A stretch of DNA of 64,000 nucleotides from Limnoperna fortunei (taxonomy: Eukaryota > Mollusca > Bivalvia > Mytilida > Modiolidae): NCBI GenBank assembly GCA_944474755.1, contig OX104120.1, forward strand, positions 36,684,067 through 36,748,066. Direction: 5' to 3'. The first letter of the stretch is position 1; each line of letters opens with the position of its first letter. The notes beneath the pieces are model-generated. The model had not been told where the DNA came from, did no database searches, and saw nothing but the letters and a program-made list of their open reading frames with translations. Shown here one piece after another: positions 9,611 to 21,200 of this stretch. Both the position numbers and the translations under genes were made by a program.

Positions 9611-12600
9611 CAATAAATCTGCTAGGGGTTGCCTAACTGTATAGTGTTTAATCTTTTGTATCACTATATGCATTGACTAGTTGATGATTTCATTGGTTAA
9701 TTTTAAATTTTGATCTTAACAATATGCACATGAATGTTAGTTCAAATAATTGCAAAGCAATTTGAGTTACTGTCAAAATAATTCATTCAATGAAAATTAT
9801 AATGTGTCTGCATATTTTTCTTTGATTGTCCAACTATGCCCAACATAAAGAAACCATAACTGCTAATCTTACACCCCCAAAATGGAACCATGCGACTATA
9901 AGATTTCAGAAAGGTAAATACATGTTTTTAAAATCTACAAATCTTTATGTACCTTTCTATCTATTGTTAGCAACCAACTTTAACAAACTGAAGGAATTTC
10001 ACTGTTTATAACAAGACATACATATAGGTGTGTTCCCAATTTGCTTTAGCTGTGTACAGGTAAAAAAGGTAAAAAAAAGGATTTGGGCAAAGTGGGAATT
10101 TATCAAAAATTTATTTGTAAAAACAATATTGTCAACTGATAAACTGTTGCTTTACTAAGAATACAAAATTAAGATAATAAATATTTAGATCTAAATGTAA
10201 GCCTAAAATTTGTCACAATTTTATTTTAAGTAACTTTTAACACTTTTTAATTTTAAATTTTTTCTTAATAATCATGTTATGTAATTTATAGTTAAAATTA
10301 TTTTAAGAGATAAAAAAATTAAGTAAAAAATTTCAAAAAAATTATCAACTGATTTTTTTTTTCAATTAATTATTACTAATATATATAATATTAATGTTAC
10401 ACCTAATTCCTTATATTTCTAAATTCCATTATTTTTAAATTCATTCCCCAGCTTAAAGCATTAAAATATTCAATAATCAACACATCCAAATTAATGATAT
10501 ATAACAACCAACTGGAAGGCTGGGACAGCAAACTAAAGAAGATATGAAGACTGTCCATCCCTGCATATCTATAAAGTTATTGACAAATTCAAGAAAGAGC
10601 AAGCAGCGATGGGGTTCATGACTTTGAAGACCGACTTTATTGTCTCAAGAAACAACTGACATTGGGTTAGAAAAACTACTTACAGTAGGGTGATTTAGTA
10701 CATGTATCCTACATTATAAAGCTCGTCTGAATTAACACTCAGTAATGAACTTGGGTGTTCTTATGAATAATATTGTTTTTTATGTGCTTATGAACATAAA
10801 GGTGAACATGAATTAAAAAGCGAATTTACCATATTTTATTTACGTTGACATGATCAAACGATTCTTGAATAAAAAAAAATCTTTTCACATAGATGTAAAT
10901 AGATATACTCAACAATACAAAAACAACAGTATCTTAAAAGTTTATTGCATTTTTCAAACAATATATACAAGTAATCCCTAATTGGATGTTTACATAAGTT
11001 TTCACTTCGCCTTAGTTCAACAAAATTTTACTGAGGTGAAATTAGATTTATTTTTTATATTAAAATTTACAGCTAATCACTGCTAATAGTAATGAGAAAT
11101 CAGGACAAACCTACATACAGATGCTGATTTGGTAAAAACACTTAAAACCCCCCCCCCCAAACATAACCATGATTACATGTGTATAAGTGCTGATTTAATT
11201 GAAAGTCCAACAGTCATATTTTATCAAATAAATTCCATTCTCTTTCTCTACAGTTTTCTTAAGTTTGATGAAATTAAATACAATCTTCTTTTTACTAAAA
11301 ATCCACCAGAAATAATCAGTCTCTGTGAGACTTTCCTAAATGAAACAAAAACTAAATGAAACATTACTAATTCCTGGATATATATTGCAAAGAAAAGATA
11401 GGCAATTAAGTGGAGGTGGTGGATGGGTTGTGTATTTTTCTGAAAACATATCATTTGTTAGAAAAACTGAACTTGAAACTAGTGATATTGAAAGTGTGTG
11501 GTTTGAAGTTAAACCATCACATAAGAAATCTTTCCTGTTATGTTTCGTTTACAGACAACCAACATCACCAATCAGCTGGAAAAATTGAAGTATCCAGTGT
11601 AATTAACTTAAATTCTGATGTTATACTTACTGGTGATTTTAATATGGACCTTTTACCACCAAGCAAACCACCCCAAAAATGGTTAAATTTTTTAGAAATA
11701 TACCACCTTTATCAATTAATTAATGAACCCAGTAGAATTACAAAAGATTCTAAAACTCTTATAGATCATATGTATGTTACAAATGTAAATATGATCCAAG
11801 AATCACATGTTGTCCAATATTCCCTAAGTGATCATTATCCGGTATGTTTAACAAGACAAGAGAAAATCCTTAATAGAAAACACAATCATACTACAATCTC
11901 CTATAGAAATTTTAAGAATTTCAGTGAAGATGAATTTCTTTATGACTTGTCAAATGCCCCTTTTCATTTTGTTGAACAACAAGATGACCCATCATTAGCT
12001 ATGGAAAACTGGTACAATATTTTTAATGGAGTCATAGATAAACATGCCCCAATTTTATCTAAGCGTGTCAAGGTAGAAAGACAACCCGACTGGTACAACA
12101 GTGACATAATGCATGCAAGACAAATGAGAGACAAATACAACAGATTAGGGTTATGGGATGAATATAAATTTTGGAGAAATAAAACAAAACAAATATTGGA
12201 TGATTCTAAGAAACAATATTACAGTAAAATCATTAAAGATTCTAAAGACCCTAAAATTTTATGGAAATGTCTTCACAGTCTTAATCCATCAAACCCTTTA
12301 AAACCAAATGAACTTCTGAATGACAATGACCAAAAAGTAACAGATCCAAAAGAAATAGCAGATACTTTTAATAATTTTTTTACTTCCTGTGTTCAAAACC
12401 TTAAAAATGAAACAAATACTTTAAATAAAGGTATGTGTACTAACTTCCATCAATTAAGCAACTTTGTAAAAATGAGACTCCCAATTAGCAAAACATTCTC
12501 AATTCCTCCAGTTGAAGTAAATACAATTTACAATGAAATAACAAAATAAGATGCTAACAAGTCCCCTGGAACTGATAACATTGGACAAAGAATACTTAAA

Positions 12601-14035
12601 ATAAGTGCCCAAATAATTGACACATCCTTATTATATATTTTTAATAGAATAATAGATACGGGTACCTATCCTAAAATTTTAAAGAATGCCAAAGTAACAC
12701 CAGTTTTTAAAACTGGTGAGAGATTTTTAGCCTCAAACTATAGACCTATCTCAGTGTTGCCTACATTGACTAAGCTGATAGAAAAGCATTTATCACAGCA
12801 TTTATATAAATTTTTAATAAAATTCAATCTCTTACACCCTGCCCAATCTGGTTTCAGACCAAATCATTCGTGTCAAACTGCCCTTATAAACATTATTGAC
12901 AAATGGCTTCAAGAAATCAATAATGGAAACATAAATCTGGCTGTTCTTTTAGATTTTCAAAAAGCATTTGATGTTGTTGATCATGAAATTTTATGTAGTA
13001 CATTGAAAATATATGGGTTTGATAAAAATAGTATTGCACTTTCCAAATTGGAAATACCAAATCAGGTCAACTTCCAATAAATTTTGGTGTACCTCAGGGT
13101 TCCATACTAGGCCCTCTTTTATTCATAATATATATAAATGATCTCCCTTTATATATTAAAAATTGTCAAACTGACTTGTACGCTGATGATTCCACTATAC
13201 ACACATCAGGTTCAAATATCAAAGAGCTACAGGTTAAAATACAACAAGATTTAAATTGTGTAGAACAATGGTGTCATGAAAATAACATGTTCATAAATTC
13301 AAATAAAACAAAATGTATGATAATTGGAACTAGATAAAAACTTTCCTCACAAGAGAATGAACTTTGCCTTACAATTTCTTTCAATAAACTACAAAATTCG
13401 ACATGTGAAAAATTATTAGGAATCAAAGTAGACCAACAACTAAATTGGTCCAGTCAGGTAGACGTAGTCTGTTCCACAATTTCATCTAGAATTTATCTTC
13501 TTTCAAAAATCAAACAATATTTAAATCTTGAATTAAGAAAATTATTTTACAATGGATATATTCTACCCCTAATATATAGATTACTGTTGTATAATATGGG
13601 GCAGCTGTAATAATGAAGGACTAAACAGAATTTTAAAACTGCAAAAAAGAGCAGCACGACTTATTATGGATGCTGATCCATTAACACCTTCAGAACCTTT
13701 ATTTAAATATCTTGGCTGGATGAAAATTGAAGAAAGAATTAAATATCACAAATGTCTACTTACTTTCAAATGCTTAAAAAATGAGGCTCCAGATTACCTC
13801 AATAAAAAATTTTCATATATTTCTGAAACGAACCCATATGCTCTAAGAAATGCCTTAAAAGGTAATCTCAATGTCCCTAAACCAAAAACTGAACAATTCA
13901 AAAAATCTTTTGTATATTCAGCCCCTTTGCTATGGAATAACTTACCACCTTCAGTGCGTGAATCTATTAGCACCAATGTATTCAAGACAAATATTAAAAA
14001 CTACTTATTATATTCTTCAGACCATCAGGACAATG

Positions 14036-14164
14036 TATAACTTTTCACCAATTTGTATGTTATTTTCTGTATACTTGTATATTTTCTGTATATGCAATGT
14101 ATAACTTTTCACCAATTTGTATGTTACTTTCTGTACACTTGTATATTTTCTGTATATGTAATGT
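14036..14164 (+). repeat. Two 60-bp tandem repeats in the LINE 3' UTR
   Basis: Two direct copies of a unit containing 'aacttttcaccaatttgtat' and 'cttgtatattttctgtatat' lie end to end, directly after the LINE stop codon. They differ at only a few bases. Confidence 0.9.
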
Positions 14165-14263
14165 TTATAAGTGTCTCACAATTTGATCAATTTATGCTGT
14201 ACTACATTATTTTCTTTGGTTTAATATGAGGGCCTCAGGGAAGATTAGTGTACATGTAGCTAA

Positions 14264-14441
14264 CTGAGACAAAGACAAAGACAAAAGACAAAAAGCTTTA
14301 TTTAAAGTCGGTGTATCAAAAACAGTAAACACAAGCTCTACAGAGCTTTTAAAACCGACATACATACATAGACAACAACAGAGACAAAATATTAAAATAT
14401 ACATACATACATGTTAAAACAATATATATAAAACAGCACAG
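14264..14441 (-). mobile_element. 178-bp retroposed insertion inside the LINE 3' UTR, bounded by a 14-bp target-site duplication
   Basis: Exact direct repeats GTACATGTAGCTAA flank it at 14250-14263 and 14442-14455. Read on the minus strand it ends in a (TTTGTC)n tail, so it is a small 3'-tailed retroposon inserted antisense to the LINE. Within it, AAGCTCT at about 14331 and AGAGCTT at about 14340 form a tight hairpin, enclosed by a GTCGGT/ACCGAC pair, so the RNA would fold. It is unlike the abundant SINE of this window. The family is not recognised. Confidence 0.82.
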
Positions 14442-14756
14442 GTACATGTAGCTAAACAACTACTAGTCAGTAAAAAGCAGCAGGTTAAAATAATTTAGAA
14501 AGTATAAAAGCAGGTATTAATAAGCATCTAGTGAGTAAAAATGCCAATGATTAAGCCAGGTTAAGACACTTAAGATATAAAAGATCATAAAAGCATATAC
14601 TTATGAGTTTACCCTCATAAAATAAAGTATTATTATTATTATTATCCTGTTTTACAATAATGTATCATAAATATATTTAAATTGATAGTGATTGCAACCT
14701 CTTTGTTTACTATAAAATGCATTGCAAATCATTTAAATCAGGATACATTCACTTAC

Positions 14757-15233
14757 TAAAAGCGTGATGCAAACGATTAAATACAATATGAGGAATAAGA
14801 ATCGTGTCAAGAAAAAAAATTGTTTCACATGTCAGATGTTGTGCCAGAAACCGGAAGTTCATAAAAGAAAAAAGGGCTAAATAAAATTACGGACTTTTCA
14901 TACTTTGTGTCCTTCCAAATGGTGCTGTTAAAATAAAGTTTAACTAATTATAAATATATAAGTTGTTTGTGTGTGTTCGTTGGCGTTGTAACCCAGCAAT
15001 ATCATTAGGTTTAATTAATTTATATACGAAGTTGAGAGTGACAGGAAATTCCGACATTTGGTAAACTGTTATACACCTTCAGGTATAATACGGAAGTTTA
15101 CTTCAGCCAGGTGCGCAAATCTATCAGTCGCATTGAAAGTGTTATAAAAACAGGAAAATCGTCAATGAAAATTTGAGAAACTGAATGCAGATAATGTTGT
15201 CTTGATACATGATTACTTTTATCAATTGTAAAA
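14757..15233. promoter_or_regulatory. Probable bidirectional promoter between the FDXACB1-like and chitobiase-like genes
   Basis: The plus-strand chitobiase-like gene starts at 15234. On the minus strand a strong donor (TTTTA|GTAAGT, junction 14757/14756) could end a 5' UTR exon of FDXACB1 that splices to the acceptor at about 7134. Between them lie two ETS-type sites, CCGGAAGT at 14851-14858 and CGGAAGT at 15091-15097, typical of housekeeping TATA-less promoters. The minus-strand UTR exon is inference from splice signals only. Confidence 0.45.
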
Positions 15234-18200
15234 ATGGTGCGGTTTTTAATCATTCTGACTTTGATTAACGTCCTTTGGCTTCGTGCACTTTCAGTCATAC
15301 AAACAGTTCAACAGTGTCCATGTAATTCACTGGACCTCTGTACTATTAACCATCGCGCTTATAAAAGAGAGGTGAGTACATGAGCTGACTGGCTTAAGTT
15401 TGTTGTTTTAAGAGGGTATTTTCGCTCTACAATTAGAAAAAACTAGAATTCTAAATGCAATTTTCATGGCATGTATAATTTCCAGGATTAATGATAACAC
15501 AAGCGCAGACATTATTTCATATAAATAAAAGATTTCCATTTTAATAAGTTTAATTTAGTTGTTTGATTATTAACGTCACATAAGAATGGAGATAACTGTA
15601 GTTTTTGAAGATTAGCCAGCATCATTGGGGACACTATTGGGGGATGTGATGGTCAAAAACATCTGTTTACTCAATACTGGCTTTGCTTACGCATCATCAG
15701 TAAAGTAAATTACCAATTGATGCCTACAAATCTTTAAGTACAGTATATTTATGTCCTAAACAGAATAAAGGATTACATGATGTTAATTGTTTCTTCCAAT
15801 AATCAAAATGGACTAAAATCTAATCAGAAAATGGCCACAAAAAAAAAAGGACCATCAGAAAAAAAAAATAAATGTGTTAATGTTTTTTTAATTTTTCCAT
15901 TTAATTTGTGTAAACTTTGAATTTGGTTTGGATAAATTGGTGTAATCTAATCAGTGTAATAAATTGTTATCTTAATTGGTTATTAATGCCTCATCACCTA
16001 ATTGGTTTAAATTTATAACACTTTAATTGGATTATCAAGTGATTGTATATTGACACAGGAAATATATATTTTAAACAAAATCAAGACAGTGTCGAGAATT
16101 TTTTTTTCGTGACATTGCACAGGGTTAACAATAAAAGTGAAACTTTGTATTTCTTTTTATTTCATAATTAAAGAATCAGTAAACAAATGCATATCAAATG
16201 TCCCCAATTTTAGTTTTTGTTTATTTTCATCCCTGACAAAGTATAATATACATGATATATGGAAAACAATAAGCTGTCACAAACATAGTTGATTTTGGTG
16301 TGTTCTTGGGTTTAAAATATAATAGGTTGAATAAGTATTTTATTATTATTCATTTTGAATTGGACCAATACATCTACTATGTTGAGTTTGTCTACTATTG
16401 ATCACGTGGTCTGTCAACACTGAGATTGCGGGTTCGATTCTCACTGCAGGCAGGGTGTACTCGACTCCAATCTTAATTGACAAGGATTGCCAGTTTTCCT
16501 ACCGCAGTTCGGGGGTTCTCTCCGGGTACTCCGGCTTCCTCCCCCAATAAAAACTGGACACCATGAAATAGCTGAAAAATTGCTGAAAGTGGCATTAAAA
16601 CACCATTCAAACAAAACAATCTACTATGTTGACTTGAACAATTTAAGTTTGCATAAAACATGTGGTTAAGGTAGTTCATCTACTATTGATCACATGGTCC
16701 GTCAACACTGAGATTGCGGGTTGAAGTCTCACTATGGGTAGGATGTGCTAGATTCCTAATAGAATTGTCAATTTTTGCACTGAAGGTCTTGGGTTTTCTC
16801 CAGTTACTCCGGCTTCCTCCCCAAATTCAAATCGGATGCCACAATATAGCTGAAAATGGTGTTAAACACCATGCAAACAATTCGACCAATACATGTACTA
16901 TGATGACTTGAACATTTAAGTTTGAATAAAACACTGTTTCATCCAGTTGTTTTTATATTGGTTCATGTTTTCCTTTTAGTTTTGTATATTTAATTCTGTC
17001 AGATCTCAAGTCCTAATGAAATTACCTTATTTATGGGTTAAATTAGTTATTTGCTTTCATTAACAAGAAATACTTTATTAATAATATTATGGGCATAATT
17101 GTCTTTGATAAATTATTATATTTGTTAACAGTACTCAAAACAAGACATCTTCTTAGTCATATTTCTAATATGATGATTATGATTTTAAGATTCATATAGA
17201 ATTGCGGCCCTTGAAAAAGACAGAAAAGGGGTTTAATAGATGTCTTCGATCTCCTTTAAGTGTAAAGAGTAATGATACTAGTACATGTAGTTAATTAAAC
17301 TTAACATAACCATCAGTCTTTTAGTATATATTTTCAAGACATACTGTTATTTCTGAAAATGTTAAAAACTGACAATCACATATTATATCCCATAATTTGA
17401 AGTCGGTGCATTTTTAACTTATAATTTGTATTCTTTTGATTACCAAAACCATGGCTGCAGTCAGGTGCCTTGGATGAGTAGTGATTGTCTTATATTTACG
17501 TATTCAACCCATCAAGTTGCTCATCGTCATATCCAAAGAAAAGTCAAATCCAGGAGGAAGTATTACTACCTATAGCTATGACTCAGCTAAATTCATTGAT
17601 TTTGAAAGATGAATTTCCCATATTATAATCAAGTATGGATGGCAGCCATAAAACTTCTGATTGGTTTACATACATTTAGGTAAAAGAAACTGCTGTTTAA
17701 GTAGTTTAAATATACATATATATAGTGTACAGGTATAATTTCATGACTTCTTTTTTTAGGTAACCATTGTTACGGAGAACAAATCTGATTTTAAGAAGTG
17801 GAAATGGGAAGGAATCCATAATGTTATTAATGCAGCACAAACAGATGATAAAAAATTAATAGGAGATAATAATCTTATGTGTTATACACATAGCATGAAA
17901 GCAAACTATGGAATTCTGGGTAATTATACAATATGATATATGCACTACATTGGGATCAGTAAAATGTTCCTAAAATTAAAAAAAAAAATGTTGTCTTGTT
18001 TAAACAAAAAAACATTATTCTACAATATATCTCCTTTTTCTCACAAAGACTATCTAAATTTTGAAAAACTAATTATGTGTTACTCAAAGATGTCCTGAAT
18101 GTTGTAACAAAACCAAGAACACACCAGATAAGGCAATTATTGACTGCTATGTCTCCATTAACAGAAGCAAGTGATGACATTATAACCACTATTCCGAGGT

Positions 18201-21200
18201 ACATTTAACTGAAATATGTTTTTGTGTACCACTTATAGTATTTTGGAAATATCTTCTATTTAAATGCTATGTTAACATAGTGTTTTAGGTAATTGTGTTT
18301 GCTTCAGATTCAGATAAAATGCTTTTGCATTTTTCAATCTCTTCGTAAAGAGCAAAATATCTTTGTTAGCAACTATGTGGACCACTTTACATTGGAAATG
18401 CTGTTACTTTTGCTGTCAGGGGTTTTTGCTGGGTACTCTGATTCCTCCCCCAATAAAATCTGGACGCCATGATATAGCTGAAAAATGTCTAAAAGTGGCC
18501 TTAAACAAACAACATTCAACCAAACAATTCTTTTGCCATATAACAGTGCTTGATCTGTATAAAAAAGTAGCTTTTGTATTCACCACTCCCATAGTTGAAA
18601 GAGTGGACAGCAATGTGGATATGTTGAAATTGTTTAATATAACCCAAGTTGTAGTCGCTGGAATACACAGATATAAATAGACATTATTAATTAAGTCATG
18701 CATAGAAAAATAGTTTGTTATGAATCAGAGATTCTATCATTGTACTAAACAAAATTAGATGCTAAATTGTAAAAATCAATAATGTCACACTGCTTCTTCA
18801 CAAAACAAATTTAAACAAATTATGATGGAATAGTTAATTATGATGTGCTCCTCTGACATACACTGTACAGTCTTCAAATATCACTTTGAAAACCTCTTTT
18901 TAAAAATTGTTTAAAATACAAATTATTTATTTTTCCACATTTCTTTAGACATTTTAATGGGAGATAACTCTATACTTTTTAGTACAAAGCATTGACAATT
19001 ATATGGTATTAAATTTATTCTGTTCTACAATTAGCAGGCCAGAGGGTATGATGTTGTACATTTGTATTATATATATCATACAAATTAATAAAAACAAAAA
19101 TTTAAACAGTGTAATATGTAGTAGTCCTTTATTATATGTCACACAAATTTTGAAAATAAAAATTAAAAATAATTGCCCGCTACAGTGCTGAAGACATGAT
19201 TTGTGGGGAAGAAGAACACCATGTTTATAAAATAACTCCTGGATTGTCACAATGATTTCTTATCTGTAAATGTTTATACTTGAAAATCTTACGTATTGCC
19301 AGCAATTACATTAAAGACTGAAATTTGTAAACGTTTTACTGGATTTGATAACATGGTATACCTTGTAGTTTTGCAGAAGAAAAAACAACAATAAAGAAAA
19401 TAATATTTTCAAAAAAAACTTCTATTTCTAAAATTAGCAATGAAATGTCTACTACTAGTACATTACAAACATTTTATTCTTGTAATAAAATTGGTACACC
19501 TATCAGTGTCCTTATTTTATATTGTAGCGACAATGCCATCCAATGATACAATGACAAGGTCTGACTTAGATAAATGGATGAAAAATATTGTACAGCGGGC
19601 AAAGGACACATATGCTGAATTTATTGCAGTTGATTTACTTGACATCGTTGGGAATTGTTACATGAGTCCGCAGAATGGTGAGAGAGTCATCAATTTGACC
19701 AAAGGTTTTGCTGACCAAGTGCACTTGTCAGGACGAAAGGTGATTTCTTGGTATCTTAATATTATTTTGTGAAATATGACTTTGGATGTTTACATTTGAC
19801 ATGTTAGTTGTAGAAGTGGAATTAAATGGTAGATTATATTTGACTGTATACAACAAAAGATATTGATTTAATACATACCTGTACAGTATAACAGAACACC
19901 TGATCATTTCTGATAGTGCTTATTTAAGTCTTCTTAAACCAGCCACTACTAGAACAATAGCTAATCTGTCATTTAAAGTGAGAAAACAATGCTGTGGGTA
20001 CAGCACAAACAAACCTTTTTTTGGGGACATATAATAATAGCTAATATTGTGAGTCTGTTGGCTTTGATGATAGGCTAGCTTAGAAAAGTTTCAGCATGAA
20101 TAAAGCAGACGAAAATTGTTCTAAAAAGCTACAAAAAATGGACTGTCTCTTTGTACAGGTACACAACAAGCATAATAACTGTCTTGTATAAATTTTAAAT
20201 GTTTTACCATTTGTAGCAAATACATTGAATTTCATCCATGCTTTTTTCAACCAGTTTCTTCTAAACATAATGCTCCACTTTAGAGCTTAAGGGTCCAGAA
20301 ATTTTCATACTTGAAGGACATGACAGAAATTTCTAGCAAAATGCATGTTACACCAAGGTTCGGTTTAACTTACAATTTTGTAGCAAATAGTACATGTAGA
20401 TGACTTACATGTAATTTTTTAAAATAAAATCACTCTTGACATATTTCACATGTGTTTGATTGTAGCTTACATGTATATTACCATGGAAACCACCATGTTT
20501 CCAAGGAGAATGTACAGTAATGGCTGAATTAGATAAACAGTGTGATGCAGTGATAACCAGTCCTGACAGCTTCGTTACAGAATGTGACAAACACTGCAGG
20601 GCCAAGGCAACCATGCCAATGAGCAATCTTATTATAGGTAAATTATATATTTTAAAAAACTGCTTTGTCCATGTTGTCTTTCAAGTAATTGTTTTTATCA
20701 TAGAAACCTTGATATTGCACATGCCAGTTAGGGATCTAGCAATGACCCTTAAAATGTGTTAAGTTTTATTTGATTATGTAATTACCACACACATCATACA
20801 AAACAAATGTCCATGATTAATTCATACCTTGTGTTTTCATTACAATTTTTTTAAGGAAATGAGTAGCAAATATACATACAAATGTATACCAGTAGTTTCC
20901 CTTTACACACACTTTTATAACTGGTATTTTAAGCCTCAAAATAGACCAAAATGAAACTGCAACCAATATAACACCATTTATGTTATCAACTGCTTATCAA
21001 AAATAAATGCAGTATGTGAACAAATATTCAGTCATACCTGCTTTAGTTATCAGATCTATATAAAGGAAAGTTGTCACAAAAGACTTCATTTATGTGTACT
21101 TCTGCATATTGCATTGAAAAGGCCATTTTTCTTCATCGCCCTATTTTAGTTTCCTTTGACAATTCACATTATATCAATTTGCTTCGACTGAAAAAATATT

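Larger units (their letters stand above)
8061..11090. other. Non-coding stretch upstream of the FDXACB1 coding start (probable 5' UTR intron)
   Basis: The stretch is AT-rich (A/T runs around 10.2-10.4 kb) with no ORF showing a recognisable domain. It contains copy B of a 110-bp duplication (9505-9610) and a possible LINE 3' end at 9040-9135. An open frame at 8409-8657 (+) encodes an 82-residue peptide of unfamiliar composition, which I do not accept as a gene. Confidence 0.5.
11090..14647 (+). mobile_element. Decayed non-LTR retrotransposon (LINE) with endonuclease and reverse transcriptase
   Basis: Broken frames on the plus strand spell one LINE ORF2. An apurinic-type endonuclease remnant spans 11.30-11.86 kb (GDFNMD near 11635, SDHYP near 11830). 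The reverse transcriptase spans about 12.55-13.35 kb (NYRPIS near 12740, QSGFR near 12850, GVPQGS near 13085, the YADD catalytic box near 13180). A C-terminal region with LQKRAARLI and PLLWNNLP ends with a stop at 14038-14040. Frameshifts, in-frame stops (12547, 13334) and an apparent deletion of part of the palm near 13050-13080 make it inactive. The 3' UTR has a 60-bp tandem duplication and ends in an ATT microsatellite at about 14630-14647. It is jockey/CR1-like in layout; the clade is uncertain. A C-run sits near its 5' limit (11146-11158). Confidence 0.9.
16365..16940 (+). repeat. Tandem duplication of a SINE-containing segment in chitobiase-like intron 1
   Basis: Two SINE copies in the same orientation are each followed by a matching non-SINE stretch. 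'ctactatgttgacttgaaca' and 'tttaagtttgcataaaac' at 16621-16660 match 16898-16932. The flank was therefore copied with the SINE, not inserted twice independently. Confidence 0.65.

Noticed and set aside
16395..16445. Possible genuine tRNA gene, because of the perfect B box GGTTCGATTCTC
   Set aside because: The A box half is missing, no acceptor stem can form, and the sequence continues into the SINE body, so it is a SINE head and not a tRNA.
16473..16911. Short open frames in chitobiase-like intron 1
   Set aside because: They fall entirely within SINE copies.
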